DNA of 48,434 nt from Betaproteobacteria bacterium. GTDB taxonomy: Bacteria; Pseudomonadota; Gammaproteobacteria; Burkholderiales; Burkholderiaceae_A. The position numbers and the translations under genes were made by a program. The notes under the pieces are model-generated. The model had not been told where the DNA came from. It worked only from the letters and a program-made list of their open reading frames with translations, and did no database searches. The DNA lies in contig JAOINB010000007.1 of assembly GCA_028139135.1 (NCBI GenBank), positions 1-48,434 of the forward strand, written 5' to 3'. Positions 18,301-24,969 of the stretch are shown piece after piece; positions within the stretch are counted from its first letter, which is position 1, and each line of letters starts with the position of its first letter.

Positions 18301-19420
18301 CATTTAACATGATTCCCAAACCTGTGGCACGACCAAACTTAGTAAGATCGTCTGTGAATTTTAGATCTGAGACAGCAAAACCTACAAAACCCGCAAGCGG
18401 CAGACCTCCTCTTCCTGTTGCAGACTCATCACGTATCTCCCCACCGGCCCCTGTCGCAGCACCTGGAAATGGAGAAATACCCGTTGGATGGTTATGAGTC
18501 TCAGCTTTAAATGTTAAATCTAGACTCATATCTAGTACCGTATAATTCCAATTTTTTGATTTTGAAGCCGCAAATATTTTTTGATGAAATCCTGTTATGA
18601 CCGCTGCGTTGTCATTGTATGCTTTTTCAACGCCATCCGGGTTGTTTTTAAAGGTCTCCTTTATCAACTCAAAAGGGGTTTTTTTTAGCTTTCCATTAAC
18701 GACAAAATTGGAGTTAAATATTTTATGTCTACAATGTTCTGAATTTACTTGAGCAAACATCATTAACTCAAGATCACTTATTTTCCTTCCCCTACCTTTA
18801 TAATAATTCGCTATATAGTTCACCTCTCCATCTATGAGAGCAAGGCCATTATTTTCGCTATGCTTCGTGATTGCCTGAACGTTGCTATCAATTACACATG
18901 TTTCACGATAAGCTCTTTCAATAAAAATATCTGTTGGCAGTCTATTAGAAACGACATCTTCAATGAGAGGGTCAAAAGCTTTGTTTTGAATCAAAAGCTC
19001 TTTTAAAACCTGAACATCCTGTGATGATAAATTTTCATTTCGTTTATTTAAGTCAAAAAGAAATACTTGACACCGTTCAACCCTATCAATTAAACCTCGA
19101 AACGTATTGTCTAAAATATTTTGTGCCTTACTTGCCCAAGGTGACATTGTTCCTAATCTAGGAAAGACAAACAAAAAGGGGCTGTTAACTGCTTTTTCAG
19201 AAAATAAAATCCTAGAAATTTCATTGGACTCAATATCAAATAGTTTAAAGAATGTTTTTTTACCTTTAGAACAAAAATTTTTATGATCTAAAAAAGTGTG
19301 AAATGCGATAACCTCAAAACCACCGACAAATTTATGAGATATGTTCTTTCTATCCTGCCCGTCTATCGCAACTACAGTCTGGAAAACAAGATTTCGTCCT
19401 TTTAAAAAAAAGGTATTCAT
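15380..19420 (-). CDS. purL: Phosphoribosylformylglycinamidine synthase (large single-chain PurL)
   Basis: This 1346-residue enzyme catalyses the fourth step of purine synthesis, making FGAM from FGAR, ATP and glutamine. N-terminal PurS-like and linker regions are followed by the two AIRS-type halves, with A-E-T-H-N-H-P-T-G-I-S-P and G-A-A-T-G-A-G-G-E-I-R-D near residues 310-340. The C-terminal glutaminase has its nucleophile cysteine in FGVCNGCQF near residue 1184 and the catalytic His/Glu pair in M-P-H-P-E-R near the end. It is the long proteobacterial form and is slightly longer than E. coli PurL. It directly abuts ybbA (TAA followed by ATG) and overlaps ybiT, so all are probably cotranscribed. 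Confidence 0.97.
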   Translation of the reverse strand: MNTFFLKGRNLVFQTVVAIDGQDRKNISHKFVGGFEVIAFHTFLDHKNFCSKGKKTFFKLFDIESNEISRILFSEKAVNSPFLFVFPRLGTMSPWASKAQNILDNTFRGLIDRVERCQVFLFDLNKRNENLSSQDVQVLKELLIQNKAFDPLIEDVVSNRLPTDIFIERAYRETCVIDSNVQAITKHSENNGLALIDGEVNYIANYYKGRGRKISDLELMMFAQVNSEHCRHKIFNSNFVVNGKLKKTPFELIKETFKNNPDGVEKAYNDNAAVITGFHQKIFAASKSKNWNYTVLDMSLDLTFKAETHNHPTGISPFPGAATGAGGEIRDESATGRGGLPLAGFVGFAVSDLKFTDDLTKFGRATGLGIMLNGPLGSSEFNNEFGRPTVAGYFRVFEENHHGETWGFRKPIMLAGGVGLISSNNVEKCKVSHGDLLIVLGGPGFKIGIGGGAASSVSSGLNNYNLDFESVQRGNPEMQRRAQEVINFCAMSGEKENLIKSIHDVGAGGLSNAIPELAYESGLGVRVDLDSIPVSDNSMNPVEIWTNESQERYVLAIEEKSLAEFNELCMREKAPYAVIGQFMEKPELIIESRKYLSTNIFPIDVSLDFLLNVGNSLVRNCSKREFLVREEEYSSINLEQSIVKVLKHPTVSSKSFMITIGDRTVGGCTSRDQMVGPWQTPVADCAVMLTSFWSKQGVALALGERPPIAVFDVNASVRMCLGELITNILAAPVNNLSDIKLSANWMGAVDDEFSNYDLYSAVSAINNICIECGISIPVGKDSLSMSAIKVENNISEKVRSPISLNLSGVSKLNDTEGTWTPCLDRDIEDSCLVFLDFAKGKKRMRGSIFQSVFSISSGKCPDFDSVEVIKAFSNACNKVRLYEKEHSTKLVHAYHDRSDGGLLATVCEMAFAGRVGITINLDLLTIDSVAKDWGDFKIRTEQVSERRDSLTIATLFNEELGVVLQTTKQQRSALFDIFRSVGLGEHIFEVGSLNKTDEVVFYRDAKCIFRKKREYLQRIWSQTSFAIAKIRDNEKCAQDELDSIADVTSPDQIIKERFKERLTGFVERFQELDAVREKTVANRKRLNKVPKIAILREQGVNGHREMAAAFYQVGFNCVDVHMQDLISKTFDLSSFDGLAISGGFSYGDVLGAGRGWAQVVLANKFLREAFFSFFCNPEKFVFGVCNGCQFLSELAPILPGKKEDWPTFSGNISGRFEARQSLVEILPSNSVYFKDFENLILPITVAHGYGRVNSFTNVNDSVNSVLRFVDLQGKPTESYPYNPNGSTSGLTGFSSADGRILMMMPHPERNFRGNLFSWKPKSWCGVGEFAPWALVFENVYKWIKSQ

Positions 19421-20110
19421 TTAGAAACACATCCTTCCCGCCCTTAACTTGAGGGTGCTATCGCACCGACTTGCAAGATCTTTGTCGTGCGTTACAATAA
19501 CCAGAGTTGTTTTGTTGGTTTCATTTAATCTGAATAACAAGTCTTCAATAACAGTACCATTGGCACTGTCCAAACTCCCGGTTGGTTCGTCCGCAAATAT
19601 AAACTGAGGTTCAGTTGAAAAAGCTCTAGCGAGAGCTACACGCTGCTTTTCCCCACCCGAAAGTGTCTTAGGCATATGATTAATTCTATCCGTCAACCCC
19701 ACGATCTCTAGCTGTTTTTCCGCGGTTTTTTTTACCCCACGCCCGAATGTAATTTCTAAGGGTAACATCACATTTTCCAAAACAGTTAAATGGTCGATCA
19801 GGTGGAAATCCTGAAATACAAAGCCTAATCTACCATTTCGTATGCTAGCTCTCTTCTCCTCATCTAATTTAGAGATATTTTCACCGTTCCAAAACACATC
19901 TCCGTCAGTTGGAATATCTAAGCCCGCGATGATGTTCAACAAAGTCGATTTACCACAACCAGAAGGCCCTACAACTGCCATGGACTTGCCACGTTCCACC
20001 TTGAACGATATATCGTGTAATATCTCTATTTCCAGTTGTCCGCTTTTTACTACTTTTGAAATTGAATCAACCGAAAGAGCTATGTCTTCTATAATTAGTT
20101 TTCTTCCCAC
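19421..20110 (-). CDS. ybbA: YbbA/LolD-type ABC transporter ATP-binding protein
   Basis: This 229-residue ATPase has Walker A GPSGCGKST (48-56), F-Q-D-F Q-loop, signature LSGGEKQRVALARA, Walker B F-A-D-E-P and H-loop V-T-H-D. It belongs to the MacB/LolD group, and its position divergent from tesA matches E. coli ybbA. The usual permease partner ybbP is not next to it; purL follows instead. The GTG at 20110 is the only start codon before the conserved fold, because the next 30 codons contain no ATG, GTG or TTG. This leaves only 5 bp to the tesA start. It is the first gene of the purL-ybiT-moeA-mrp operon. Confidence 0.88.
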   Translation of the reverse strand: MGRKLIIEDIALSVDSISKVVKSGQLEIEILHDISFKVERGKSMAVVGPSGCGKSTLLNIIAGLDIPTDGDVFWNGENISKLDEEKRASIRNGRLGFVFQDFHLIDHLTVLENVMLPLEITFGRGVKKTAEKQLEIVGLTDRINHMPKTLSGGEKQRVALARAFSTEPQFIFADEPTGSLDSANGTVIEDLLFRLNETNKTTLVIVTHDKDLASRCDSTLKLRAGRMCF

Positions 20111-20115
20111 AATTT

Positions 20116-20748
20116 ATGCTAAAACCTTTAAAAACAAAAATTATCAAACTGTCTATTAGTGTCATTTCCCTGCTCATTTGTTCAACGATATTTGCTGAAC
20201 ATAGAATTTTAGTATTTGGCGATAGCCTTTCCAATGCTTACGGAATTGATAAAAAGGCAAGTTGGGTCGCATTACTTAAAAGCAGGATTAAATCACAAAA
20301 TATTAATGCAAGTATCATTAATAAGAGTATATCAGGAGAAACTACTGCCGGTGGCTTGAGAAGAATTGAAAGAATACTCAAGTCTGATAAGCCAACTATA
20401 GTAATTTTAGAATTAGGAGCGAACGACGGATTACGTGGCTTGCCCCTAGAGAAAATGTCATCAAATATTGAACAAATGATCAACCTATCTAAAACCTACA
20501 ACGCAAAATGTCTACTAGTCGGAATGCATATTCCACCGAATTATGGTCTAGAGTACACAAAACGATTTCATAAAGTGTTCACCTTCTTATCATCAAAAAC
20601 AAATTCAGAATTAGTACCTTTCATGCTTGAGGGTTTTGAACTAAATGAAGACTACTTTCTGTCAGATCTTATCCACCCTAATGAAAGTGCTCAGCCGATC
20701 ATACTGGAAACCATTTGGAAAAAACTAAAGATAATGCTTACGTCCTAA
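20116..20748 (+). CDS. tesA: Periplasmic SGNH esterase/thioesterase I TesA
   Basis: This 210-residue GDSL-family lipase/esterase hydrolyses acyl esters and acyl-CoA in the periplasm. A signal peptide covers about residues 1-27, with a Lys-rich start, a hydrophobic core and predicted cleavage after I-F-A. The catalytic block I is GDSLS with Ser37; block III is ELGANDG; the Asp-His pair is in DLIHPN near the end. No other start codon lies before the signal peptide core, so the ATG at 20116 is firm. It is divergent from ybbA, as in E. coli, and 23 bp ahead of a flippase-like gene on the same strand. Confidence 0.93.
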   Translation: MLKPLKTKIIKLSISVISLLICSTIFAEHRILVFGDSLSNAYGIDKKASWVALLKSRIKSQNINASIINKSISGETTAGGLRRIERILKSDKPTIVILELGANDGLRGLPLEKMSSNIEQMINLSKTYNAKCLLVGMHIPPNYGLEYTKRFHKVFTFLSSKTNSELVPFMLEGFELNEDYFLSDLIHPNESAQPIILETIWKKLKIMLTS

Positions 20749-20771
20749 TGTTAAAAAATGCTTCTTACTGA

Positions 20772-22046
20772 ATGACAGAACGAAAGGCTTTTCTTGACAC
20801 GTGGAAGTTTTTTGCGATCGCCGCTCTTCCTGGTTTTCTATCCAATTTTTGGGTAATTCTTCGTTCACCTAGTTTTCTTAATACACAAGATTTTATTGAA
20901 TGGGCAGTACTGACATCATCAGTCGTATTGTTGTGTTGTTTAAGTCAGTTAGGCATCAAACCGGGTTACATGCAAGAGGTCACTGACAGAGGAGTCAATA
21001 ACAGGTACTCTGCGTTAAGTTCCTCTGTATGTGTTCTTTCACTAACAGGGCTATTAGCAGCGATTTCTCTTATTTGCCTTTTTAAATCACTGAATTATTT
21101 TCAACTTTGGACAAATACTAGCGTACTTTTTAGTTTGCCAATATTCTGCCTCTCAACGAACCTTTACGTTATTTTTCAAACAGACATGCGAATACGACAA
21201 AAAGCGCAGGAATTAGCCAAATTGTCCATCATTCAAACAATACTTTCGCTAATAATCTTTGAAGCTATGTTGGCAACCGGATTTGACTTTTTGCTTTCGG
21301 TCTTTTTATCTAGCGGAATTAGCAATGGAATTATTTGCATCTTGCTTTATTTCAGTATAAGGATGCCTAAAACGTGGAACGCTGACTCAATTTTCCTAAA
21401 AAAAGCGTTAAAAATTGGTAGCTTTTTCTTATTTTCTCTTTTGTGCCGATATGCATCTGATTCTATCGTTTTTAGTAGCTTCAAATGGATCCCGCCTGAA
21501 ACAATAGGGGGATATTTGGGTGTTAGCATAAAATTGTGTGAACCCATATCTATTTTGTACGTATCTGCAATACAAATGGCATGGGGAAGCCATGTTTATG
21601 GTTGGATAAAAAACTCAATCCACGACCTTTCTAACTTATCAACATGGGTATCCAGAATATTACTTTATGGGTTTTTACTAGGAAATGCAGTTGCTATTTT
21701 GATGTGGTTTTTTTTGTTTCGAGATCTCTCCTTTTTTCAACTGCTACCATTTGTTGTAATGATTTTATCTCGTGTAATAGCCTTTGGGGTTTTGACTACA
21801 GTTGGTTACGGTCAGACAATCAAGCGGAGTTATATCAACGGATTTAAAATCAATTTCATTGAACTGGTTATAACAATTGTCTTAGTTCCCCTCTCTCTAG
21901 CCTATATACACTGGTCAGTTTGTCTGCTAATCTGCGGGTTTCTTCCATGGACTAGCGTATGCCGAGTTTATTTGCATTCAAAAACGATAATCAATCGCGA
22001 AAATTTTAAAGTAAGTCAAATCCAACGACGAACACTTTTTAAATAA
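20772..22046 (+). CDS. Polytopic membrane protein, Wzx/MATE-like flippase candidate
   Basis: This is a 424-residue inner-membrane protein with about eleven to twelve hydrophobic helices in two similar-looking halves and short charged loops. The size, helix count and the layout with helix pairs separated at the middle (K-A-L-K-I-G-S-F-F-L-F) resemble polysaccharide or oligosaccharide flippases of the MOP superfamily. No diagnostic motif was identified, so substrate and direction of transport are unknown. It follows tesA by 23 bp and may share its transcript. No glycosyltransferase or polysaccharide genes are nearby, which is unusual for a Wzx protein. Its last 31 bp overlap the convergent methyltransferase-like gene. 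Confidence 0.55.
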   Translation: MTERKAFLDTWKFFAIAALPGFLSNFWVILRSPSFLNTQDFIEWAVLTSSVVLLCCLSQLGIKPGYMQEVTDRGVNNRYSALSSSVCVLSLTGLLAAISLICLFKSLNYFQLWTNTSVLFSLPIFCLSTNLYVIFQTDMRIRQKAQELAKLSIIQTILSLIIFEAMLATGFDFLLSVFLSSGISNGIICILLYFSIRMPKTWNADSIFLKKALKIGSFFLFSLLCRYASDSIVFSSFKWIPPETIGGYLGVSIKLCEPISILYVSAIQMAWGSHVYGWIKNSIHDLSNLSTWVSRILLYGFLLGNAVAILMWFFLFRDLSFFQLLPFVVMILSRVIAFGVLTTVGYGQTIKRSYINGFKINFIELVITIVLVPLSLAYIHWSVCLLICGFLPWTSVCRVYLHSKTIINRENFKVSQIQRRTLFK

Positions 22047-22459
22047 TTAATGTATTCGTCTCCAAATTCTTTTTTTAAAATTTTTTCTTCATAAATTATT
22101 TGCTTATTAGTAATGTAAACTATAAAAGATGGAATTAATAATATAGAAACATAAGCGCCTAAGTAAATTCCAAAAGCTACTTGAATGGAAGAGAGTCCAA
22201 GATACATTGGGTTACGAGTAAAGGAATATATTCCAGATGTTATCAATTTGGAGGTCTCATGTGCTTTGAAAGGATTAATAGTAGTTTGATAGTCTCTGAA
22301 AAGACGTATTGATACAAAAATTATGATTATTCCCTCTAATCCAATCAAAATTCCGAGTATTGTTTGCCCGGTAAATTCAAATGATGGTATTAAAAGAGTA
22401 GAGAGGTAGAACAAAAATATGTTACCGATAGCAATAAATGGGGGTGGTATCTTATTCAT
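22016..22459 (-). CDS. Isoprenylcysteine carboxyl-methyltransferase-family membrane protein
   Basis: This is a 147-residue protein with about four membrane helices. The C-terminal half has the ICMT/PEMT pattern: N-P-F-K-A-H, then G-I-Y-S-F-T-R-N-P-M-Y-L-G, then E-E-K-I-L-K-K-E-F-G-D-E-Y-x-x-Y and a final R-R-W-I. In this family these residues bind S-adenosylmethionine at the membrane face. Bacterial members methylate small or lipid-linked substrates that are mostly unknown, so no substrate is given. The start ATG is at 22459. Its 3' end overlaps the flippase-like gene in the antisense direction by 31 bp. Upstream on the same strand lies a degraded gene. Confidence 0.82.
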   Translation of the reverse strand: MNKIPPPFIAIGNIFLFYLSTLLIPSFEFTGQTILGILIGLEGIIIIFVSIRLFRDYQTTINPFKAHETSKLITSGIYSFTRNPMYLGLSSIQVAFGIYLGAYVSILLIPSFIVYITNKQIIYEEKILKKEFGDEYINYLKSVRRWI

Positions 22460-22634
22460 ATTTTCATAATTCTACTGTCAAATGCTGTAATTGGTATAGC
22501 TAACAAGTGAGATTTTTTCCTAACTCTCCTCTTTGACACAACTATCCAAAACATTTAATTTGGAAGACTGAAAGGTAACACAGTAATTCAATCCAGCCAT
22601 TGGATTGAAACAATTAATATTCACCATTGAAGAT

Positions 22635-22971
22635 TTATATAATATTTGAGTAGACCGTCAAAAAAACTTTAGAGAAAGCATTCATATAATCATGATTTCC
22701 ATGACAAAACAAAACAGCAATATTCCGGTCAAGACCATTCAGAATTTCTTTTAACTAAGAGTGTTCACCCACGAGGCTTTCTTAAACCAGATCCACTGCT
22801 GTAAGCAAACAATCAGCTCTGTAATTCTCGGCATATAGTATCTCAACCCCCCCCTTCGAGGGCTAGACTACTATCAAAGTTATTTTTAATTAGGCAATCA
22901 GGCAAACATTCGCGCGTATTTGATATCTTCCCGATACATATTTCATCGATAGAAATAGCATACGGGTACAT
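22635..22971 (-). pseudogene. Decayed calcineurin-like metallophosphoesterase
   Basis: On the minus strand, a frame starting at the ATG at 22971 reads MYPYAIS and continues to a run of eight G on the minus strand (22847-22854 on the plus strand as C), after which a stop comes at once. Shifting frame there continues with A-D-C-L-L-T-A-V-D-L-V, a stop at 22782-22784, a second stop at 22755-22757, then ILNGLDRNIAVLFCHGNHDY ending at 22635. GNHD is the hallmark metal-binding motif of metallophosphoesterases, and the earlier A-V-D-L-V sits where the family has A-G-D-L-V. At least one frameshift and two stops make it non-functional. The 8-G run could in principle be a sequencing error, but the stops are independent of it. 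Together with flanking bases, this explains most of the 22460-23044 gap. Confidence 0.55.
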
Positions 22972-22984
22972 TTTTCACAGACTA

Positions 22985-23041
22985 CTATACGAAGAAAAAA
23001 ACTCCAACTCCTATCACTACCAGCAAAAGTGCAAACTTCAT
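22985..23041 (-). CDS. Tiny membrane peptide ORF, 18 codons
   Basis: The ATG at 23041 opens three bases after the stop of the beta-propeller gene. It encodes 18 residues, nearly all hydrophobic after M-K-F, enough for one membrane helix, and ends in two successive TAG stops. It may be a real small membrane peptide cotranscribed with the upstream gene, or the signal/anchor part of a gene that lost the rest, since the following bases are also degraded. No ribosome-binding site is evident. Expression is unknown. Confidence 0.3.
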   Translation of the reverse strand: MKFALLLVVIGVGVFFFV

Positions 23042-23044
23042 TAT

Positions 23045-23917
23045 TTATTTGATGGGTATAAAATTAACCCGTCCTCCATCTGTAGTAGCCTTCATCATCT
23101 CCGGAACGACCAAAAATTTCCCATCAGAAGTTACATCAATATCCGCAGGATTTGTAAAACCCTTCTTAAAAATCTTAGGATTTTGGCCAGGAGCTGTCAG
23201 ATCAATACTCCAAATTTTTCCACCCCTCCAATCAGAGATGTATAACTTCGTTCCAGAAAAGGCTAATCCGTCACCTCCTCCAAATCCTTCTGCCATTGTT
23301 TCCACAGAGAAATTACGAAGACGAATGCGCGATAACACTCCCGTGGTAAAATCCGCCACCATCAAGTATCCTCTTTGAAAAGCTAACAGACCATTAGGCG
23401 CCTGAATGTTTGGATCATTCGCACTATCCACAAGAAGGGATATTTTGCCAGTGGACGATATTCGATAAACTGCTCCTCCCCGTCGCTCTCCATTTACAAC
23501 TTCCCCACTATCAGATACGTAAATGATGGTGTTACGGTCGATCGTTAAATCATTTAAAAACGAAATTTTTCTGGGAAAATCATTAGGGCCAATCCATGAC
23601 GTGACCTCCCCATCAAACGACACTTTCTTTATTTGGTCTACATCTGTTACATAAATGGTTTTCCCTTCCACCAACAAACCCTTGGGGTCGTTCAAACCAG
23701 ATGCAATGACCTTCTTTTGCCCGTTTGTGAATACCTCTAATATTCTACCATCTCCTTTTTTTCCGACTCCACCAATTTCACTTACAAAAATCCTACCGTC
23801 GCGAGTGGTAAAGGCGGACTCGGGATGCACTATCCCATCAATCGATATGACTTTTGCTGAAACAGAACAAAATAGGAGGCTCGTGATTGTACCAATAAAT
23901 AATAAGCCGCTTTTCAT
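23045..23917 (-). CDS. Secreted SMP-30/NHL-like beta-propeller protein
   Basis: This is a 290-residue exported protein. A signal peptide starts at the ATG at 23917 (M-K-S-G then a hydrophobic stretch ending S-V-S-A), preceded by an AAGGA site at good distance. The mature part has repeated blade-like segments: G-R-I-F-V-S-E, L-N-D-P-K-G-L, I-Y-V-T-D, N-D-L-T-I-D, I-Y-V-S-D-S-G, A-P-N-G-L, G-D-G-L-A-F, L-Y-I-S-D-W and N-P-A-D-I-D-V. This is typical of SMP-30/gluconolactonase or NHL propellers. Substrate and activity cannot be told from sequence; it may be a lactonase or a binding protein in the periplasm. The frame stays open 79 codons upstream to 24154, but that extension is probably leader. 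Confidence 0.8.
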   Translation of the reverse strand: MKSGLLFIGTITSLLFCSVSAKVISIDGIVHPESAFTTRDGRIFVSEIGGVGKKGDGRILEVFTNGQKKVIASGLNDPKGLLVEGKTIYVTDVDQIKKVSFDGEVTSWIGPNDFPRKISFLNDLTIDRNTIIYVSDSGEVVNGERRGGAVYRISSTGKISLLVDSANDPNIQAPNGLLAFQRGYLMVADFTTGVLSRIRLRNFSVETMAEGFGGGDGLAFSGTKLYISDWRGGKIWSIDLTAPGQNPKIFKKGFTNPADIDVTSDGKFLVVPEMMKATTDGGRVNFIPIK

Positions 23918-23922
23918 AATTA

Positions 23923-23927
23923 TCCTT
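23923..23927 (-). promoter_or_regulatory. Ribosome-binding site fixing the beta-propeller start
   Basis: AAGGA on the minus strand lies five bases before the ATG at 23917. This, together with the signal peptide that begins at this ATG, decides the start against the longer open frame. Confidence 0.7.
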
Positions 23928-24201
23928 GCTAAAGAATATCTAAACTTCAAAAAATGAAAACTTAAAGAAACCTGTTGCATAACAATAACCCCAATTAAAT
24001 AGCCACCATAACGTAACACTCGAATAACAACCTCCTTCAGAGACTGATTTTGTCTAACAACGTTCAAACCCGCCAGAAACAAATTTTTAACCCAAAACAT
24101 GACTCTTGATAGATTATAGTTTTTCCCAACATTTACCTGTGTCATGTCTATCATAAATACCTGTAAAAAATCGCATGCAAATTAATATTTACTTCCATAA
24201 G

Positions 24202-24777
24202 CTAATGCAAATTCTTAAATTTATTAAAAAAGGCTAATTTCCTAAGATAATTTTCAGGAAAAGACTTTTCACCTGTGCCTGAGCCGAAATCTGCCGCTAA
24301 ATTAAATACGTCTGCCCGATAAATAGATGTAATATCTCTTATTTCAAAGTGTGGCTTAAATATTAGTTCATAATCCACCTTATTGGTCCAATTCTCACAT
24401 TCCTGTTTATCACGCTGATGTATCTCAAAAATCTTATCAATTTTTTCATCATCACCCAGAATATAATCTTTCCAATTTCTTTTATCATTACTATATTGAT
24501 AGTGAGACCCTTTGACCTCCCGCATTTCCCAGCGGTTAAAATATGAATCAAGAACCTTAAAACCACAACAATGAAAAATCCATAAATCTTTTGGCTTTGC
24601 TAACAGCTTTTTTAATTTTTCTTTTGAATGTTTACTCGATACAAGCGCTGAGACATCCCCTTTTCGAAACCTCGCATAACGAAGATACAACTTGTGTTTT
24701 ACATCTGCATAATAAAAGGACACTCCTTCCTCGGATTGTCTTACTCCATCATGGTACAGCAAGAAATAATTATTCAT
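24202..24777 (-). CDS. Hypothetical protein, 191 residues
   Basis: This soluble-looking, charged and aromatic-rich protein has no signal peptide or membrane helix. I do not recognise its family. Seen: an N-terminal Y-F-L-L-Y-H-D-G-V-R segment, a Lys-rich middle (K-H-S-K-E-K-L-K-K-L-L), a W-I-F-H-C-C-G pair of cysteines near residue 70, and a C-terminal region with a D-F-G-S-G-T-G stretch. The ATG at 24777 is used; a TTG at 24816 would add 13 residues and come within 10 bp of the tRNA. It stands alone between tRNA-Ser and the propeller gene. The long intact frame and protein-like composition favour a real gene. Confidence 0.6.
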   Translation of the reverse strand: MNNYFLLYHDGVRQSEEGVSFYYADVKHKLYLRYARFRKGDVSALVSSKHSKEKLKKLLAKPKDLWIFHCCGFKVLDSYFNRWEMREVKGSHYQYSNDKRNWKDYILGDDEKIDKIFEIHQRDKQECENWTNKVDYELIFKPHFEIRDITSIYRADVFNLAADFGSGTGEKSFPENYLRKLAFFNKFKNLH

Positions 24778-24825
24778 AATCAATACCCGATTTACGAACC
24801 TTTCGCTGGACAACAAAGTTAGATC

Positions 24826-24915
24826 TGGCGGAGGGTGTGAGATTCGAACTCACGGAGAGGTTGCCCCCTCGCTGGTTTTCAAGACCAGTGCAATCGACCA
24901 CTCTGCCAACCCTCC
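24826..24915 (-). tRNA. serT: tRNA-Ser (anticodon UGA)
   Basis: This 90-base gene includes an encoded CCA end. The acceptor stem pairs GGAGGGT with ACCCTCC, followed by discriminator G. The anticodon stem pairs CTGGT with ACCAG around the loop CTTGAAA, giving anticodon UGA (24879-24881). A long variable arm (GCGAGGGGGC...) marks a class II serine tRNA. The T loop has TTCGAAT. It reads UCA and related serine codons. Confidence 0.97.
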
Positions 24916-24925
24916 AACATACTTA

Positions 24926-24931
24926 ATTATA
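24926..24931 (-). promoter_or_regulatory. Possible -10 element of the tRNA-Ser promoter
   Basis: A perfect TATAAT on the minus strand lies ten bases before the mature tRNA 5' end, so transcription would start only a few bases ahead of the tRNA. A -35 element about 17 bases upstream is weak (GTGATT). The tRNA may also be transcribed by read-through from the nuo operon. Confidence 0.4.
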
Positions 24932-24969
24932 CATTAGCAATTTTGACGAATCACCTGTGATATCAATAA

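Noticed and set aside
22847-22854. Run of eight C as a functional or phase-variable tract
   Set aside because: Phase variation was considered, but two further stops downstream in the same gene mean changing the run length cannot restore it.
24816-24925. Attachment site or integration scar at tRNA-Ser
   Set aside because: No repeat of the tRNA 3' end and no integrase were found nearby.
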